Source: JAFAXD01 sp963833605 (GTDB lineage: Bacteria > Pseudomonadota > Alphaproteobacteria > Rhizobiales > Xanthobacteraceae). From it: a stretch of 64,000 bases of DNA. The position numbers and the translations under genes were made by a program. Below are positions 1-8,916 of the stretch, in pieces (position 1 is the first letter of the stretch; the number at the start of each line of letters is the position of its first letter). The notes beneath the pieces were generated by a model that had not been told where the DNA came from, made no database searches, and was given only the letters and a program-made list of their open reading frames with translations. Where the stretch lies: contig CAWHYZ010000017.1 of the NCBI GenBank assembly GCA_963833605.1, positions 186,001 through 250,000 on the forward strand, in the 5' to 3' direction.

Positions 1-138
1 GTAGACGCGTTCAAGATAAGGATCGAGACGAGCAAAGCTCGTCGCTCGCACGAAACATGCGACCGCCTTGGTCAAGAATTCTCCCGGCTCGGAGGGGCGG
101 CGCTGTGCCGCCTCCAACGTTGCTGTGCCGGTTTCCAT
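1..138 (-). CDS. hypothetical protein, N-terminal part only (runs off the left edge)
   Basis: A reading frame opens at an ATG whose complement lies at 136-138 and stays open for 46 codons to the window edge. The peptide begins METGTATLEAAQRRPSEPGE and shows no domain I recognise. It lies 12 bases downstream of the end of the small membrane-protein gene on the same strand, so the two may form an operon. No strong Shine-Dalgarno is visible. Too little is present to propose a function. Confidence 0.3.
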   Translation of the reverse strand, partial: METGTATLEAAQRRPSEPGEFLTKAVACFVRATSFARLDPYLERVY

Positions 139-150
139 GCTGTGCGTCCT

Positions 151-489
151 TTACACTTTCTGATCAATCGTGATCGGAATTGTCTCAGTTTCAAACCGGA
201 GCATTACTCCCTCATGGCGCTGTTTGCGCGTCGCGGGTAACACCGGAAGCATGAAGATAACCTTGCGAACGAGCTTTCCAGCGACGAAACCGAGGGACGT
301 TACGAGCGTAAAAAACCCAAGATCGATCGCAGGGTCGCTCGTCACCGGCCAACCTTGTGCCTGATACCAGATCACCCAACACATCAAAACGGCGACAGGT
401 CCGCTGCAGGCAAGTGGCCATGACTTCCGCCCTCCGCAGAGCGTCGCCGCCAGCGTCCACACCAAAAATAATGCCAGGAAAACGCGCAT
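151..489 (-). CDS. small hypothetical membrane protein (112 aa)
   Basis: The 112-residue product has a hydrophobic N-terminal segment (about residues 3-20), a second around 28-45 and a third around 58-75, followed by a basic stretch (ATRKQRHEG) and a short polar tail. This pattern fits an inner-membrane protein with two or three helices. I do not recognise the family. The ATG at 487-489 is the only early start. It is followed on the same strand by the partial reading frame at 1-138. Other frames across this stretch are open too, so coding is likely rather than certain. Confidence 0.42.
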   Translation of the reverse strand: MRVFLALFLVWTLAATLCGGRKSWPLACSGPVAVLMCWVIWYQAQGWPVTSDPAIDLGFFTLVTSLGFVAGKLVRKVIFMLPVLPATRKQRHEGVMLRFETETIPITIDQKV

Positions 490-541
490 CGATTGCGGTC
501 AGTCTGAGAAGCTCACCCCTTACTTCGAGTTTGGAACGCAC

Positions 542-1180
542 TGACTGCGAGTTTGTTGCATGCGCGGCCCGTTTTTTTTACTAAGAGTTTCACAAAGGCA
601 TGAAATGGCGAAAGCCCGAGAGGAGACCTGGGTGCCCACAGGGTGAAACGACCAAAGAAACCCATTCGCGAAGCTCGAAGCTCTGACAGCTGAGCGGCCG
701 GAGTAGCTTGCGGGCCTGATGAGCAGCGACGTGGTCGATGTCCGCTATGGCGCGCTGTGCAGACTTAAACCGGACATTGCGGGATGTCCGAGAAGTGCAG
801 ATAGTGTTGCAAAAGTCGGCAAGGAGTAGCTTGCGGGCAAAAATGCGCAACAATCGGTATGGGACGAGTTGATTGTTAAATCAATATTGCGTATTGGCGC
901 CTGATCTTGAATCAATGTTGCTCGCTCGGACACGCAAAATCCTTTTGCAACATTATCTGCCACAAGCGGTCATGCCCGCTTCCGCCAATCGTGTAGTTGA
1001 TGTAGCCTAACCCTCGAGCCGCCCCAGCGGGATGTGCCGAAGTCCCCCCCTTTTTGGCGGCAGGCTGATGCCGTCGGCGGGCATCCTACTCAGACCATCA
1101 TTTGTGCGGTCTATCCACGCTCGCGCACCCACGCCCATTTACACGCGTGCAATAAAAGGCGATCAGGGAGGAGGATGCCA
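542..1180. other. intergenic stretch, no convincing gene
   Basis: No frame here has a credible protein or a ribosome-binding site. The one structure I see is a small perfect inverted repeat, CGGACAT at 771-777 and ATGTCCG at 784-790. It uses the same core (ATGTCCG/CGGACAT) as the dispersed repeat found near the PF04392 genes further on. The stretch ends with the leader of the Bug receptor gene. Confidence 0.5.
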
Positions 1181-2173
1181 ATGAAACTTCCCCACCGTAG
1201 GCAATTTCTGCAGCTGGCCGCGGGTGCTGCCGCGCTGCCAGCAGCGTCGCGCGTCGCTAGGGCACAAGCCTATCCGTCGCGGCCGGTTACCATGATCGTG
1301 CCGTTCCCGGCGGGCGGCGCGACCACTACGCTGGCGCGCGTCTTGGCCGAGCACATGAAGACCACGCTCGGTCAACCGATCGTGATCGAAAATGTCGCCG
1401 GCGCCAGCGGCAGCATCGGCACGACGCGAGTGGCGCGCGCCGTGCCCGATGGCTACACGTTGAGTTTCGGCAATTGGGCGAGCCATGTCGGTAGCGGCGC
1501 GATAATTCCGCTGCAATTCGACTTGTTGAAGGATTTGGAGCCTGTGGCCTTCCTGGCCAATTCGCCGCTCTGGGTGGTGGCGAACAAGGACCTTACCCCG
1601 CGCGACCTTAAGGAGTTCATCGCCTGGCTTAAGGCCAATCCCGACAAGGCCACTGCCGCAACGGTCGGCGTCGGCAGCGGCTCGCACATGTGCGGCATCT
1701 ACATCCAGAACGCGACCGGCACCAAGTTCCAGTTTGTACCATATCGCGGCGGCGCGCCGGCGATGCAAGACCTGGTCGCCGGTCAAGTCGACTTCATGTG
1801 CGACTTTGCGGGGAACTCCTTGCCGTGGGTGCGCAACGGCCAGATCAAGCCCTATGCCGTGATGGCCAAGGCGCGCTGGTTCGCGGCGCCGGAGGTTCCG
1901 ACCTTTGAGGAACTGGCCATACCCGGTCTGGTCATGGGTATCTGGCACGGACTCTGGTTGCCCAAGGGTACGCCCGCCGACGTTGTCTCGAAGCTCAACC
2001 GCGCGGTGCGTGAAGCGCTCGCCGACGCGACCGTCAAGCAGCGCTACTTCGACATGGGTCAGGAACTGCCGCCGCCCGAGCAGCAGACGCCAGAGGCGCT
2101 CGCCGCGTATCAGAAAGCCGAGATCGAAAAATGGTGGCCGATCATGAAGGCGGCGAACATCAAAGCGGAATGA
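1181..2173 (+). CDS. Bug-family (tripartite tricarboxylate transporter) solute-binding receptor
   Basis: A 330-residue periplasmic binding protein of the Bug/TctC family, which normally captures carboxylates for a TctAB permease. The start is the ATG at 1181, six bases after a strong GGGAGGAGG (1166-1174); the frame is open further upstream, but those codons lack a binding site. The N-terminus carries a Tat-like RRQFLQLAAG leader ending in an Ala-rich VARAQA cleavage region. The mature part starts YPSRPVTMIVPFPAGG, the usual Bug first strand, and contains the family PVVIENxxGASGxIG-like segment and a PDGYTL motif. No TctA/TctB permease genes are nearby, so this is an orphan receptor whose ligand cannot be told from sequence. 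Length is normal for the family. Confidence 0.9.
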   Translation: MKLPHRRQFLQLAAGAAALPAASRVARAQAYPSRPVTMIVPFPAGGATTTLARVLAEHMKTTLGQPIVIENVAGASGSIGTTRVARAVPDGYTLSFGNWASHVGSGAIIPLQFDLLKDLEPVAFLANSPLWVVANKDLTPRDLKEFIAWLKANPDKATAATVGVGSGSHMCGIYIQNATGTKFQFVPYRGGAPAMQDLVAGQVDFMCDFAGNSLPWVRNGQIKPYAVMAKARWFAAPEVPTFEELAIPGLVMGIWHGLWLPKGTPADVVSKLNRAVREALADATVKQRYFDMGQELPPPEQQTPEALAAYQKAEIEKWWPIMKAANIKAE

Positions 2174-2196
2174 GGCCACCAGTCGATGACTGGTTA

Positions 2197-3898
2197 GGGT
2201 CTTGGTTGTGTGAAAACGCCTTGGCAGAAGGACTGACAACTCGCGATTTTGGCGAAGTAGCCGTGTTTGGTCATCTTGCCGTGTTTAGCGGCCTTTTCTG
2301 CCTGGAGGGCTCCTGATACGGATTCCAGTTCCAGCGCTCTTGAGCGGCTCTGCGACCGGATACGGGCACATGTCTGCGACGATTATGCCTAAATCGCCGC
2401 CAGCAGCGGTCGGACACCCATCATGTTCATGACGCGCGTGAGATTGTAGGCAAGCACGTGCAGGGCCATTTCGGTGCTGACCCGTTTCAGTGTCTTCATC
2501 AGGAAGTGGGTCGCTCCCATCCGGGCCTTGATCGTGCCGAAGGGGTGCTCGACGGTCTCGCGACGTTGACGCATCTTCTCCGGGTGCTCGTCGAGCCGGC
2601 GCTGGACCGCCTCGAGAATGTGTTCGTGCTCCCAGCGGGTGATCCGTCGCTCGTTGGCGGTTGTGCAGCAGTGCTTGAGGGCGCAGCTCCGGCAGGCGTT
2701 GGTCCAGTAGCGGCGCAGGACCAATCCATTTTCTTCGTTCGTGTAGTGATAGGTGAGCCTTTCGCCGGCAGGACAAGTGTAAACGTCCTCCTCGGCCAGG
2801 GAGCGAAAGTCTTGCTTGCCGAAGCGCCCTTCCGCCTTTGAGTTCGAGGTCATTGGCTTTGGCAGCGTCACCGTGATGCCTGCCTCCTCGCACGCCAGGA
2901 TCTCCTCGCCGCTGAAGTAGCCTCGATCGGCGACCGCTTCGAGCTTCTCCGTTTGCAGAGCAGTCTTCGCGTCCTTTGCGACGGTCGCGAGTTGTGAGCG
3001 ATCCGAGCCCACATTCGTCACCTCGTGCGTCACAATCAAATGGTTCTCGATATCGACCGCGACCTGCACGTTGTACCCGACGACGCCTGAACCGCGCCCG
3101 CTCGTCGCCATCGAGCGGGAGTCAGGATCGGTGAGCGAGATCTGCTGGTCGGGCGAGGCCAGCATCCGTTTTTCGATCGCCGCGAGGCGCTGCATCTCAC
3201 TTTCGAGTTTCGCGAGTTTCTCCTTGAGACGCGTCGTCTTGAGCGCGAGCGTCTCAGAAGGCTCCTGCCGATCGGCCGTGTCGAGCTGGCTGAGATACCG
3301 CGCAACGCTCTCTTCAAGCTGTGCCCGACGCCGCTCCACCTTGGCGCGTGTGAAGTTCCGATCGCGGTTGTTCACGGCTTTAAATTTACTGCCGTCGATG
3401 GCAACGCTGGCTTTCGTCAGCTCGCCCATCTCGCGGCAGAGTTCGACGAAGCGTACACACACCTTGCGGATCGCACCGCCGTTGTCCTTGCGGAAATCCG
3501 CAATCGTCTTGTGGTCCGGAGCCAAACGCCCCATCAGCCACATCGCCTCGACGTTGCGCCCGGCCTCGCGCTCCAGCCGGCGGCTCGACTGGACCCGATT
3601 GAGATACCCGTAGATGTAGAGCTTCAGAAGTACCGACGGATGATACGAAGGCCGACCGGTTATCTCGGGATCGACCCCGCCGAACCCAAGCTGCCACAGA
3701 TCCAGTTCGTCGACAAAGACATCGATCACACGAACCGGATTGTCCTCGCCGATCCAGTCTTCCAGGCATTCAGGAAAAAGCATGCTCTGCCCACGATCCG
3801 CACCCTCAACGAAGCGCCTCATCGCATCCCCCGCAAATCGCGCGGGAATCATATCGCGCGAATCACATCAGGCGCAGCGTTTTCACACAGCCAGGGTC
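2197..3898 (-). mobile_element. IS1182-family insertion sequence
   Basis: A single transposase gene is bounded by imperfect terminal inverted repeats. The left end reads GGGTCTTGGTTGTGTGAAAA from 2197, continuing to about 2219. Its inverted partner GCGTTTTCACACAGCCAGGG lies at 3877-3898. Element length is about 1.7 kb, normal for IS1182. A clear target duplication cannot be read from the flanks, so the exact outer bases are uncertain. The transposase is intact, so the copy may be active. A solitary copy of the same end sits at 59453-59475. Confidence 0.82.
2389..3822 (-). CDS. IS1182-family transposase
   Basis: DDE-type transposase that cuts and pastes the surrounding element. The preferred start (complement of 3820-3822) gives 477 residues beginning MRRFVEGADRGQSMLFPECL, the usual N-terminus of this family, with GGGGG upstream; an ATG 30 bases earlier is in frame. 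The N-terminal half holds the helical DUF772-like region (GRPSYHPSVLLKLYIYGY), the middle a coiled stretch rich in Lys/Glu, and the C-terminal half the DDE core with VADRGYFSGEEI and a Cys cluster (CRSCALKHCC) followed by VEHPFGTIKARMG. It is uninterrupted and full length. Confidence 0.9.
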   Translation of the reverse strand: MRRFVEGADRGQSMLFPECLEDWIGEDNPVRVIDVFVDELDLWQLGFGGVDPEITGRPSYHPSVLLKLYIYGYLNRVQSSRRLEREAGRNVEAMWLMGRLAPDHKTIADFRKDNGGAIRKVCVRFVELCREMGELTKASVAIDGSKFKAVNNRDRNFTRAKVERRRAQLEESVARYLSQLDTADRQEPSETLALKTTRLKEKLAKLESEMQRLAAIEKRMLASPDQQISLTDPDSRSMATSGRGSGVVGYNVQVAVDIENHLIVTHEVTNVGSDRSQLATVAKDAKTALQTEKLEAVADRGYFSGEEILACEEAGITVTLPKPMTSNSKAEGRFGKQDFRSLAEEDVYTCPAGERLTYHYTNEENGLVLRRYWTNACRSCALKHCCTTANERRITRWEHEHILEAVQRRLDEHPEKMRQRRETVEHPFGTIKARMGATHFLMKTLKRVSTEMALHVLAYNLTRVMNMMGVRPLLAAI

Positions 3899-4155
3899 AT
3901 TCGCGTCGTTTTTGGCCCGGTTGAAGGAATGTCCGCTCTCCCCCCACAAGCGGCACAAAAGCGGACCTTCGAGCACTTCGCTTCCGTGCCAATGGCCGAC
4001 ATGGCACTGAAGTCACTCGACATCACGGGTGTGTTTTAAGAAACGCTGACGGCGTGGAGCCCGAATCCAAATTTGAACGTACGATCGTCATCGCGTGGGC
4101 TTGACGGCAGTTACTCATGTGATATGATGATCATTACATTGTATTATCCTATATC
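3899..4155. other. short intergenic stretch before the MarR gene
   Basis: It begins with a fragment of the dispersed TGTCCGCT...AAGCGG repeat type (about 3928-3960), which is the usual debris between genes in this window, and ends with the AT-rich promoter region of the MarR gene. No reading frame is credible. Confidence 0.45.
4101..4128 (+). promoter_or_regulatory. probable sigma-70-type promoter for the MarR/Bug operon
   Basis: TTGACG at 4101-4106 is followed after 16 bases by TATGAT at 4123-4128, about 28 bases before the MarR start codon. The segment 4115-4155 is strikingly AT-rich for this genome and contains partly symmetrical GATAT/ATATC and ATGATCAT motifs. These overlap or follow the -10 box and could be the operator of the MarR protein encoded just downstream, by analogy with autorepressed MarR loci. 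Confidence 0.5.
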
Positions 4156-4687
4156 ATGATGAAGACGATCGAAAAAACCTCTGCCAGCATTGTCCAGATG
4201 GCGAATGTGACTCCGCCATGGCATGGCGTGCCGACCGCCATCGCACGGCGGTTTCACCAGCTATGTGTTGCCAAGACCTCCGAAGTTGTTGGCCCCGCCG
4301 GGCTCACTCCGCTGCAATACGGAGGGTTGATCCACCTAAGCAAGACGACGGGCAAGCCGGGTATCGAGCAAAGCGCGCTCGCCCATCGGCTGAATGTCGA
4401 TCGTAATACCGCAAGCCTGCTGGTCGAACAGCTCGTGAAAAAGGGTTTGGTCGAACGCCAAGTGAATAACGCTGATCGGCGCGCGCGACTCTCTATGCCT
4501 GACTCCGAAAGGCGAGAAGCTATACGCGCGGATACGTCCGGTGCATCTCGCGGCCAACGAGAGCGTACTCGCACCCATTGCGCCGCATGAGAGAAAGATT
4601 CTGATCAGCCTGCTGATCCGCGTGATCGAAGGAAATCTGGCGCAGGAGACCCGGGATTCGGACCTACACGGTCAGGGATGCAAGTAG
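4156..4687 (+). CDS. MarR-family transcriptional regulator, interrupted by a one-base frameshift
   Basis: Winged-helix regulator of about 176 residues once the frame is repaired. The first frame (from ATG 4156) gives the dimerisation helix, the HTH (LAHRLNVDRNTASLLVEQLV) and the wing ending NADRRARLS. It then runs into nonsense. From 4499 the next frame continues the family pattern LTPKGEKLYARIRPVHLA and ends at TAG 4685-4687. Removing one C from the GCC at 4497-4499 joins them exactly. Such proteins usually control neighbouring catabolic or efflux genes in response to small aromatics. Here the Bug receptor starts 33 bases later on the same strand, so an operon is likely. Sequencing error is more likely than real inactivation. 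Confidence 0.75.
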
Positions 4688-4720
4688 TCTACCGGCCATT
4701 CGACAGGGAGGCTGTCATGT

Positions 4721-5686
4721 TTGGAAAAGCGTTTGCTGTTGTCCGTCCTTGCCATTCCAGGCATTCTGGCGCTGTCAACACCGTCTTTCGCGCAATCGTG
4801 GCCACAACGGACCGTCCGGGCGATCGTCCCATTTCCACCCGGCAGCTCGCCGGACATCGCTGCCCGCGTGTTTGGGGAACGCCTGGCGGCGCGCTGGGGG
4901 CAACCGGTCATCGTCGAAAATCTTCCGGGAGCTGAGGGGCTCACCGGGACTGCAGCCTTTGCAGCGGCGCGAGACGATCACGCGCTGCTGTTCGCGCCGG
5001 CCGCGCCGATCGCGGTATATCCACTCCTTCAGGAGAAATTGTCCTATGATCCGGCTCGCGACATCGTTCCGGTCGGAGCGATCACGAACACGTTCGGCGC
5101 GATTGCCGTGCCGGCTTCCTTGCAAGCCGCGACCTTGCCCGAGTTTGTCGAATATGCGCGCGCCCGGCCCGGCAAGCTGAACTGGGCGACGGGTGGCGGC
5201 GCATTTCCAGTATTGATTTCCGGATTCCTCAAGGCCGCCACACTCGACATGACCCAGGTCCCCTACCGAAATCAAAATCTTGCACTTCAGGACTTGGCCG
5301 AAGCCCGAATTCACGTCTTCGCGACCGCAATGACGGCGCTGTCGCCGCTGGCACAAGCAGGCAAGATTCGGGTTCTAACCGTGACCAACAAGGCACGCTC
5401 GGCACTTTGGCCGGACATTCCGACCGTTGCTGAATCCGGATACCCCGACTTCACCTTTGAGGGGCTTATTGGTGTTTTCGCGCCGGGTGATATGCCGGAC
5501 GACCGTCGGGAGCGCATTTCGAATGAAATTCGCCAGATCGCTGCCGATCAAGCCGTAGAGCAGCGGCTGCGTGCGGCGGGCCAACTGCTTCGCCAAAGCA
5601 CGCCCGCCGAGTTCACCGCGGCCATCGAGGAGCAGCGATCCAGGCTAGCTGCCATCATCCGGATTGTCGGCAAACCTACGAACTGA
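4721..5686 (+). CDS. Bug-family (TTT) solute-binding receptor
   Basis: A 321-residue periplasmic receptor with a Sec signal (MEKRLLLSVLAIPGILAL, cleavage after PSFAQ) and the Bug hallmarks WPQRTVRAIVPFPPGSSPD and VIVENLPGAEGLTG. The start is a TTG at 4721, nine bases after AGGGAGG (4705-4711); the ATG at 4717 is in another frame and gives no family match. The loop normally reading PDGYTL is changed to RDDHALL, so ligand contacts may differ. It follows the MarR gene closely and precedes the flavin-reductase-like gene. The three probably form one operon for uptake or sensing and conversion of a carboxylate. No TctA/B permease is present. Confidence 0.87.
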   Translation: MEKRLLLSVLAIPGILALSTPSFAQSWPQRTVRAIVPFPPGSSPDIAARVFGERLAARWGQPVIVENLPGAEGLTGTAAFAAARDDHALLFAPAAPIAVYPLLQEKLSYDPARDIVPVGAITNTFGAIAVPASLQAATLPEFVEYARARPGKLNWATGGGAFPVLISGFLKAATLDMTQVPYRNQNLALQDLAEARIHVFATAMTALSPLAQAGKIRVLTVTNKARSALWPDIPTVAESGYPDFTFEGLIGVFAPGDMPDDRRERISNEIRQIAADQAVEQRLRAAGQLLRQSTPAEFTAAIEEQRSRLAAIIRIVGKPTN

Positions 5687-5707
5687 CGGCAAATCAGGAC
5701 AACGGCG

Positions 5708-6389
5708 ATGTTCTATGAACCGGACAAGGACAATCATGGCCTGCCGTTCAACCCCTACAAATCCATCGTGGTGCCGCGGCCGATCGGCTGGATTTCGACA
5801 ATCAGCCGCGATGGAGTTCGTAAACCTCGCGCCGTATAGCCAGTTCAACAACGTGGGCTACGATCCGCCTTACGTCATGTTCTCCGGAAATTCGTTTCCC
5901 GACAGCGGACGTCGCAAGGACAGCGTCAGAAATGCCACCGACACCGGAGAGTTCGTCGTAAACATGGCGACGTACGAACTGCGCGATGCAATCAACATCA
6001 CGTCGCAATTTCTACCGCCCGGTACCGACGAGGCAGTGGTGGCCGGCCTTGAGATGATTTCCTCTCGAATGGTGAAGGTGCCTCGCGTCGCCGCGTCGCC
6101 GGTTCACCTCGAGTGCAAGTTTCATGGCTCGTTGGCATTGCCAGGAAACGCGGTCGATCAGGTTCATCATGTCGTCATCGGGCGGGTGGTTGGTGTGCAC
6201 ATTCGCGATGACGTCATCACGGGCGACGGCAAGCTGGATCTTCTGAAAATTCGTCCGCTCGCCCGGCTCGGATACTTCGATTACACGACCATTGAATCCG
6301 TGTTCACAATGCTGCCGGAGGGACCGCACATCGAGGCGCGTCACGCGGGGCTGGAAGGCAGGCCGCGCAAGGGAAGAACTTACCCGTGA
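5708..6389 (+). CDS. flavin-reductase-like domain protein, interrupted by a one-base frameshift
   Basis: A protein of about 226 residues with the flavin-reductase-like FMN-binding split-barrel (PF01613 type). The first 37 codons from ATG 5708 read MFYEPDKDNHGLPFNPYKSI then VVPRPIGWIST, the usual start. At about 5818-5820 the frame changes, and from GTA 5820 the sequence continues VNLAPYSQFNNVGYDPP, FSGNSFPDSGRRKDS and later HHVVIGRVVGV, ending at TGA 6387-6389. Deleting one T from GTTC restores GVVNLAPYS. Members bind FMN and reduce it, or serve in small oxidoreductase systems. It sits 21 bases after a Bug receptor gene in the same operon. Likely a sequencing insertion. Confidence 0.75.
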
Positions 6390-6751
6390 GGATACCGGCC
6401 TTCAGGGCTACGAGGAGCGCGGACCGGTCCGCTTCTTCTCGTTGACTTTCAATCAGTCGCGGCAAGCGGTATCCTTTATCTTCGCCGCGAACAACCGGGG
6501 TGGTGCCGTTTGTGATACATGTCTGCGACACGAGTTCTCGTAGCTGGTTCTGCATCGGCGGAGGGCGGCTCGTGGCGTATCAAAACGCGACATGCCTCAC
6601 CCATTACTTGCGTAAATCTTGTCGAGCTCTCGCGTGCCTGCCCTGGTTCTTCAGGCAATCACAGGCGCATACTTGAAACATTCCGCAACGTCCGCCTGCC
6701 TTACCCGGTGTAGCGTGCGTGTTGCGTGGGCGTGCGAAGCAGGATGATGCG
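6390..6751. other. intergenic stretch, nothing recognised
   Basis: The 360 bases between the flavin-reductase-like gene and the dehydrogenase gene contain only short frames without family signals. No clear terminator hairpin with a T-run and no repeat was found. Confidence 0.4.
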
Positions 6752-7588
6752 ATGCGGGTCATCTGCGGGCGAAGGGCCGTTGTCACTGGCGCGGCATCCG
6801 GCATTGGCCGGGCGGTTGCACGCGCGCTTGCCGCCGAAGGTGCCACGCTGTTCCTCATTGACCGCAACGTCGAGGGGTTGACCGCCGCGGTCCGGGAGGC
6901 TGCTGCCTACGGCGTCGAGGCCAGGTTTGCGGTCTGCGATCTTGCGGTTGCCGAGGAGATCGCACGAACCATCAGTCAGGTGCTTGCGCTATGGGATCAA
7001 GTGCACATCCTTGCCAACTGCGCAGGCGTTGCGCGCTTCGGCGCGTTCCACTTTGCGACGGAGACGGAATGGCGCGAGGAAATGGCGGTTAACCTCCTGG
7101 CGCCGATGCAGATCGTGCACGGCCTGCTCGCCGCCTTGCTGAATGCCGAGGAAGCGCACGTCCTCAATCTCTGCAGCATCATGGGCCTCGTTCCGTATCC
7201 CAAGCTGCCGGTCTATCAAGCCAGTAAATTTGGGCTGGTCGGGTTCACCCTGGCCCTGCGCAACGACTATCATCGCGATAATTTCGGCGTGACCGCGCTT
7301 TGCCCGGGGGCCGTCAAAACGCCCCTGCTGGACAAGCTGACCGATCCGGAGCCCCACAAACGGGCTCCGGTGATTCCGGCGTTGCTCACGACTACTGCAG
7401 AAGAGGTTGCTGTCGCGGCGATCTCGGCGATCAGGCGCAACAAAGGTCTCGTAGTGCTCACGCCGATTGCGAAGGCCATGTGGTGGGGCGTTCGCTTCAG
7501 TCCGGCACTCGCCGGCTGGATCGCCCGCGAGGGATGGCGCCGGCGCGGTCGGATCGAACGAGCAGGCAAGGAATTGAGTGGCGGGTAG
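6752..7588 (+). CDS. short-chain dehydrogenase/reductase (SDR)
   Basis: A classical SDR of 278 residues. It shows the cofactor motif TGAASGIG (residues 12-19), the aspartate after strand 2 (IDRN) that favours NAD, the NCAG structural motif, and the active-site Ser (about 142), Tyr 155 and Lys 159 in YQASK. The start ATG 6752 follows AGGA; an upstream TTG frame adds 11 residues without improving the fold. After the core the protein has a longer C-terminal part ending in basic residues (WRRRGRIERAG). It is followed on the same strand by an E2-like acyltransferase and a wax-ester-synthase/DGAT-type gene, which suggests a lipid or fatty-alcohol substrate. That is an inference from context only. 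Confidence 0.88.
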   Translation: MRVICGRRAVVTGAASGIGRAVARALAAEGATLFLIDRNVEGLTAAVREAAAYGVEARFAVCDLAVAEEIARTISQVLALWDQVHILANCAGVARFGAFHFATETEWREEMAVNLLAPMQIVHGLLAALLNAEEAHVLNLCSIMGLVPYPKLPVYQASKFGLVGFTLALRNDYHRDNFGVTALCPGAVKTPLLDKLTDPEPHKRAPVIPALLTTTAEEVAVAAISAIRRNKGLVVLTPIAKAMWWGVRFSPALAGWIAREGWRRRGRIERAGKELSGG

Positions 7589-7714
7589 ATGCGGGATGGT
7601 ACGTTGGCGGCGGAGGCCCTCAATGACTTGGAACGGACCCTTCGCGGACCGATCCTCCATGAATTGCGCAGCCTTGCGCGATGCAGAGCCTGATCAACGG
7701 AAAAGGTTATCACG

Positions 7715-8488
7715 GTGGTGAAAAAGCGCGGCCGCAAGATACCGTTGTCCCTCGCGCGGAAGATGATTGGGGATTTCCTTGCCCTCAGCCAGCGAATTCC
7801 GTTGGTCCACGGCGAACGCCGCATCGACATTCGCGCGCTGCGCGCGGCCGTGATGGCCATGCCGCGCCGCCCTCGTCCCGACTGGCTGCCATTTTTTTTC
7901 AAGGCTTACGCGATCGTAGCCGCGGATCGTCCTGCTCTGCGCAGGCTCTTCGTCCGCCGCCCTTGGCCCCATCTGTACGAACACCCCGAAAACGTCGGCA
8001 GCGTTGTCATCTCCAGGCGCCTGGAAGGGGACGACGCCCTCCTCTACCTTCCGATCGTCGCTCCAGAAAAGCTATCGCTGCGGGAAATCGAGCAGCTTCT
8101 CAAGGACGCGCGCGAGAAGCCCGTCACCGAAATACCGGCGTTTCGCCGGCAAGTGCGCATGGGGCGGCTGCCGGGCTTTTGCCGACGCCCACTGCTGCGG
8201 CTGGGCCTCGACTGGACGACACGGCAGCGCGCCCGTCGGCTTGGTACGTTCGGCATGAGTGTGCTAGCCAGCATGGGCATCGCCAATCTCACCACATGGG
8301 TCCCGTGGACGACGATGATTCACTATACTCCCTTTGACGACGCCGGCTCGATGTGGTTGCGCATCGCCATCGATCATCGCGTACTCGACGGACTGGAAGT
8401 GGCCTACGCTCTGCGTGAAATGGAAGAGGTTCTCAACCGGCAAATCCTCGACGAAGTCGTGCAAATGGACTCTGCCCACAACGCCTGA
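7715..8488 (+). CDS. 2-oxoacid dehydrogenase E2-type acyltransferase-like protein (stand-alone catalytic domain)
   Basis: A protein of 257 residues beginning MVKKRGRKIPLSLARKMIGD from a GTG at 7715 with AAAAGG nine bases upstream. The C-terminal part shows IAIDHRVLDGLEVA (His 221, Asp 225), the DHRxxDG signature of the chloramphenicol-acetyltransferase-like fold in dihydrolipoamide acyltransferases. No lipoyl domain and no E3-binding domain are present, so it is not a normal dehydrogenase subunit. Together with the downstream HHxxxDG acyltransferase it suggests a two-acyltransferase lipid module. The exact reaction is unknown; assignment rests on the motif and on the family-like leader. Confidence 0.6.
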   Translation: MVKKRGRKIPLSLARKMIGDFLALSQRIPLVHGERRIDIRALRAAVMAMPRRPRPDWLPFFFKAYAIVAADRPALRRLFVRRPWPHLYEHPENVGSVVISRRLEGDDALLYLPIVAPEKLSLREIEQLLKDAREKPVTEIPAFRRQVRMGRLPGFCRRPLLRLGLDWTTRQRARRLGTFGMSVLASMGIANLTTWVPWTTMIHYTPFDDAGSMWLRIAIDHRVLDGLEVAYALREMEEVLNRQILDEVVQMDSAHNA

Positions 8489-8701
8489 ACGCATGTCCCA
8501 CTACGGCGGCCGCCCGACGTCGGCCTGCACTGCAACACAACGCGCATGGGCCTGTGGGGCAGCGTCGATCCGACGTAAACGGGAGCGGCCCGTCATATCC
8601 CTCAGGATCCCTGGCCATTCATCACGTAGCCCAATCCAAATGCTCAAAGCCGGAGAGCGGTGACGGGCCAGGGGGGAACGCGGAGATAGTCGTTTTCGTA
8701 C

Positions 8702-8825
8702 CTAGTGGTCTGACCCCAACATTTGGTACCCAAATGTTGGGACAAGTCAGCCCACTAAGATATTGATTTTAGTGGGGCGACCTTTCCAAACAGATGCGAA
8801 GCATCTGTTTGGGTCGCACCACTAG
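8702..8825. repeat. compound palindromic element with CTAGTGGT / ACCACTAG ends (MITE-like)
   Basis: A 124-base element bounded by CTAGTGGT (8702-8709) and its complement ACCACTAG (8818-8825). Inside lie three further hairpins: CCCAACATTTGG/CCAAATGTTGGG (8715-8726 and 8730-8741), CCCACTAA/TTAGTGGG (8751-8758 and 8769-8776), and AAACAGATGC/GCATCTGTTT (8788-8797 and 8801-8810), the last extended by GCGACC/GGTCGC. It encodes nothing. The CTAG ends are shared with the three larger composite elements elsewhere in the window. None of the hairpins is followed by a T-run, so they are not ordinary terminators. Confidence 0.7.
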
Positions 8826-8916
8826 CTGCCATTTTTTAATTTAGCACTACTCTACCCTCGGACCTCGAAGTCAGCATCGTGATGGCCATCGGCTGAAGCC
8901 CGCGGAAGGTGCGACC

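Noticed and set aside
1163..2239. 358-codon frame antisense to the first Bug receptor
   Set aside because: Antisense shadow; the sense frame has a strong ribosome-binding site and Tat leader.
2285..2893. 202-codon frame overlapping the IS1182 transposase
   Set aside because: Other-frame shadow of the transposase gene.
8715..8741. Hairpin CCCAACATTTGG/CCAAATGTTGGG as an intrinsic terminator
   Set aside because: No T-run follows and it is part of a larger CTAG-ended palindromic element.
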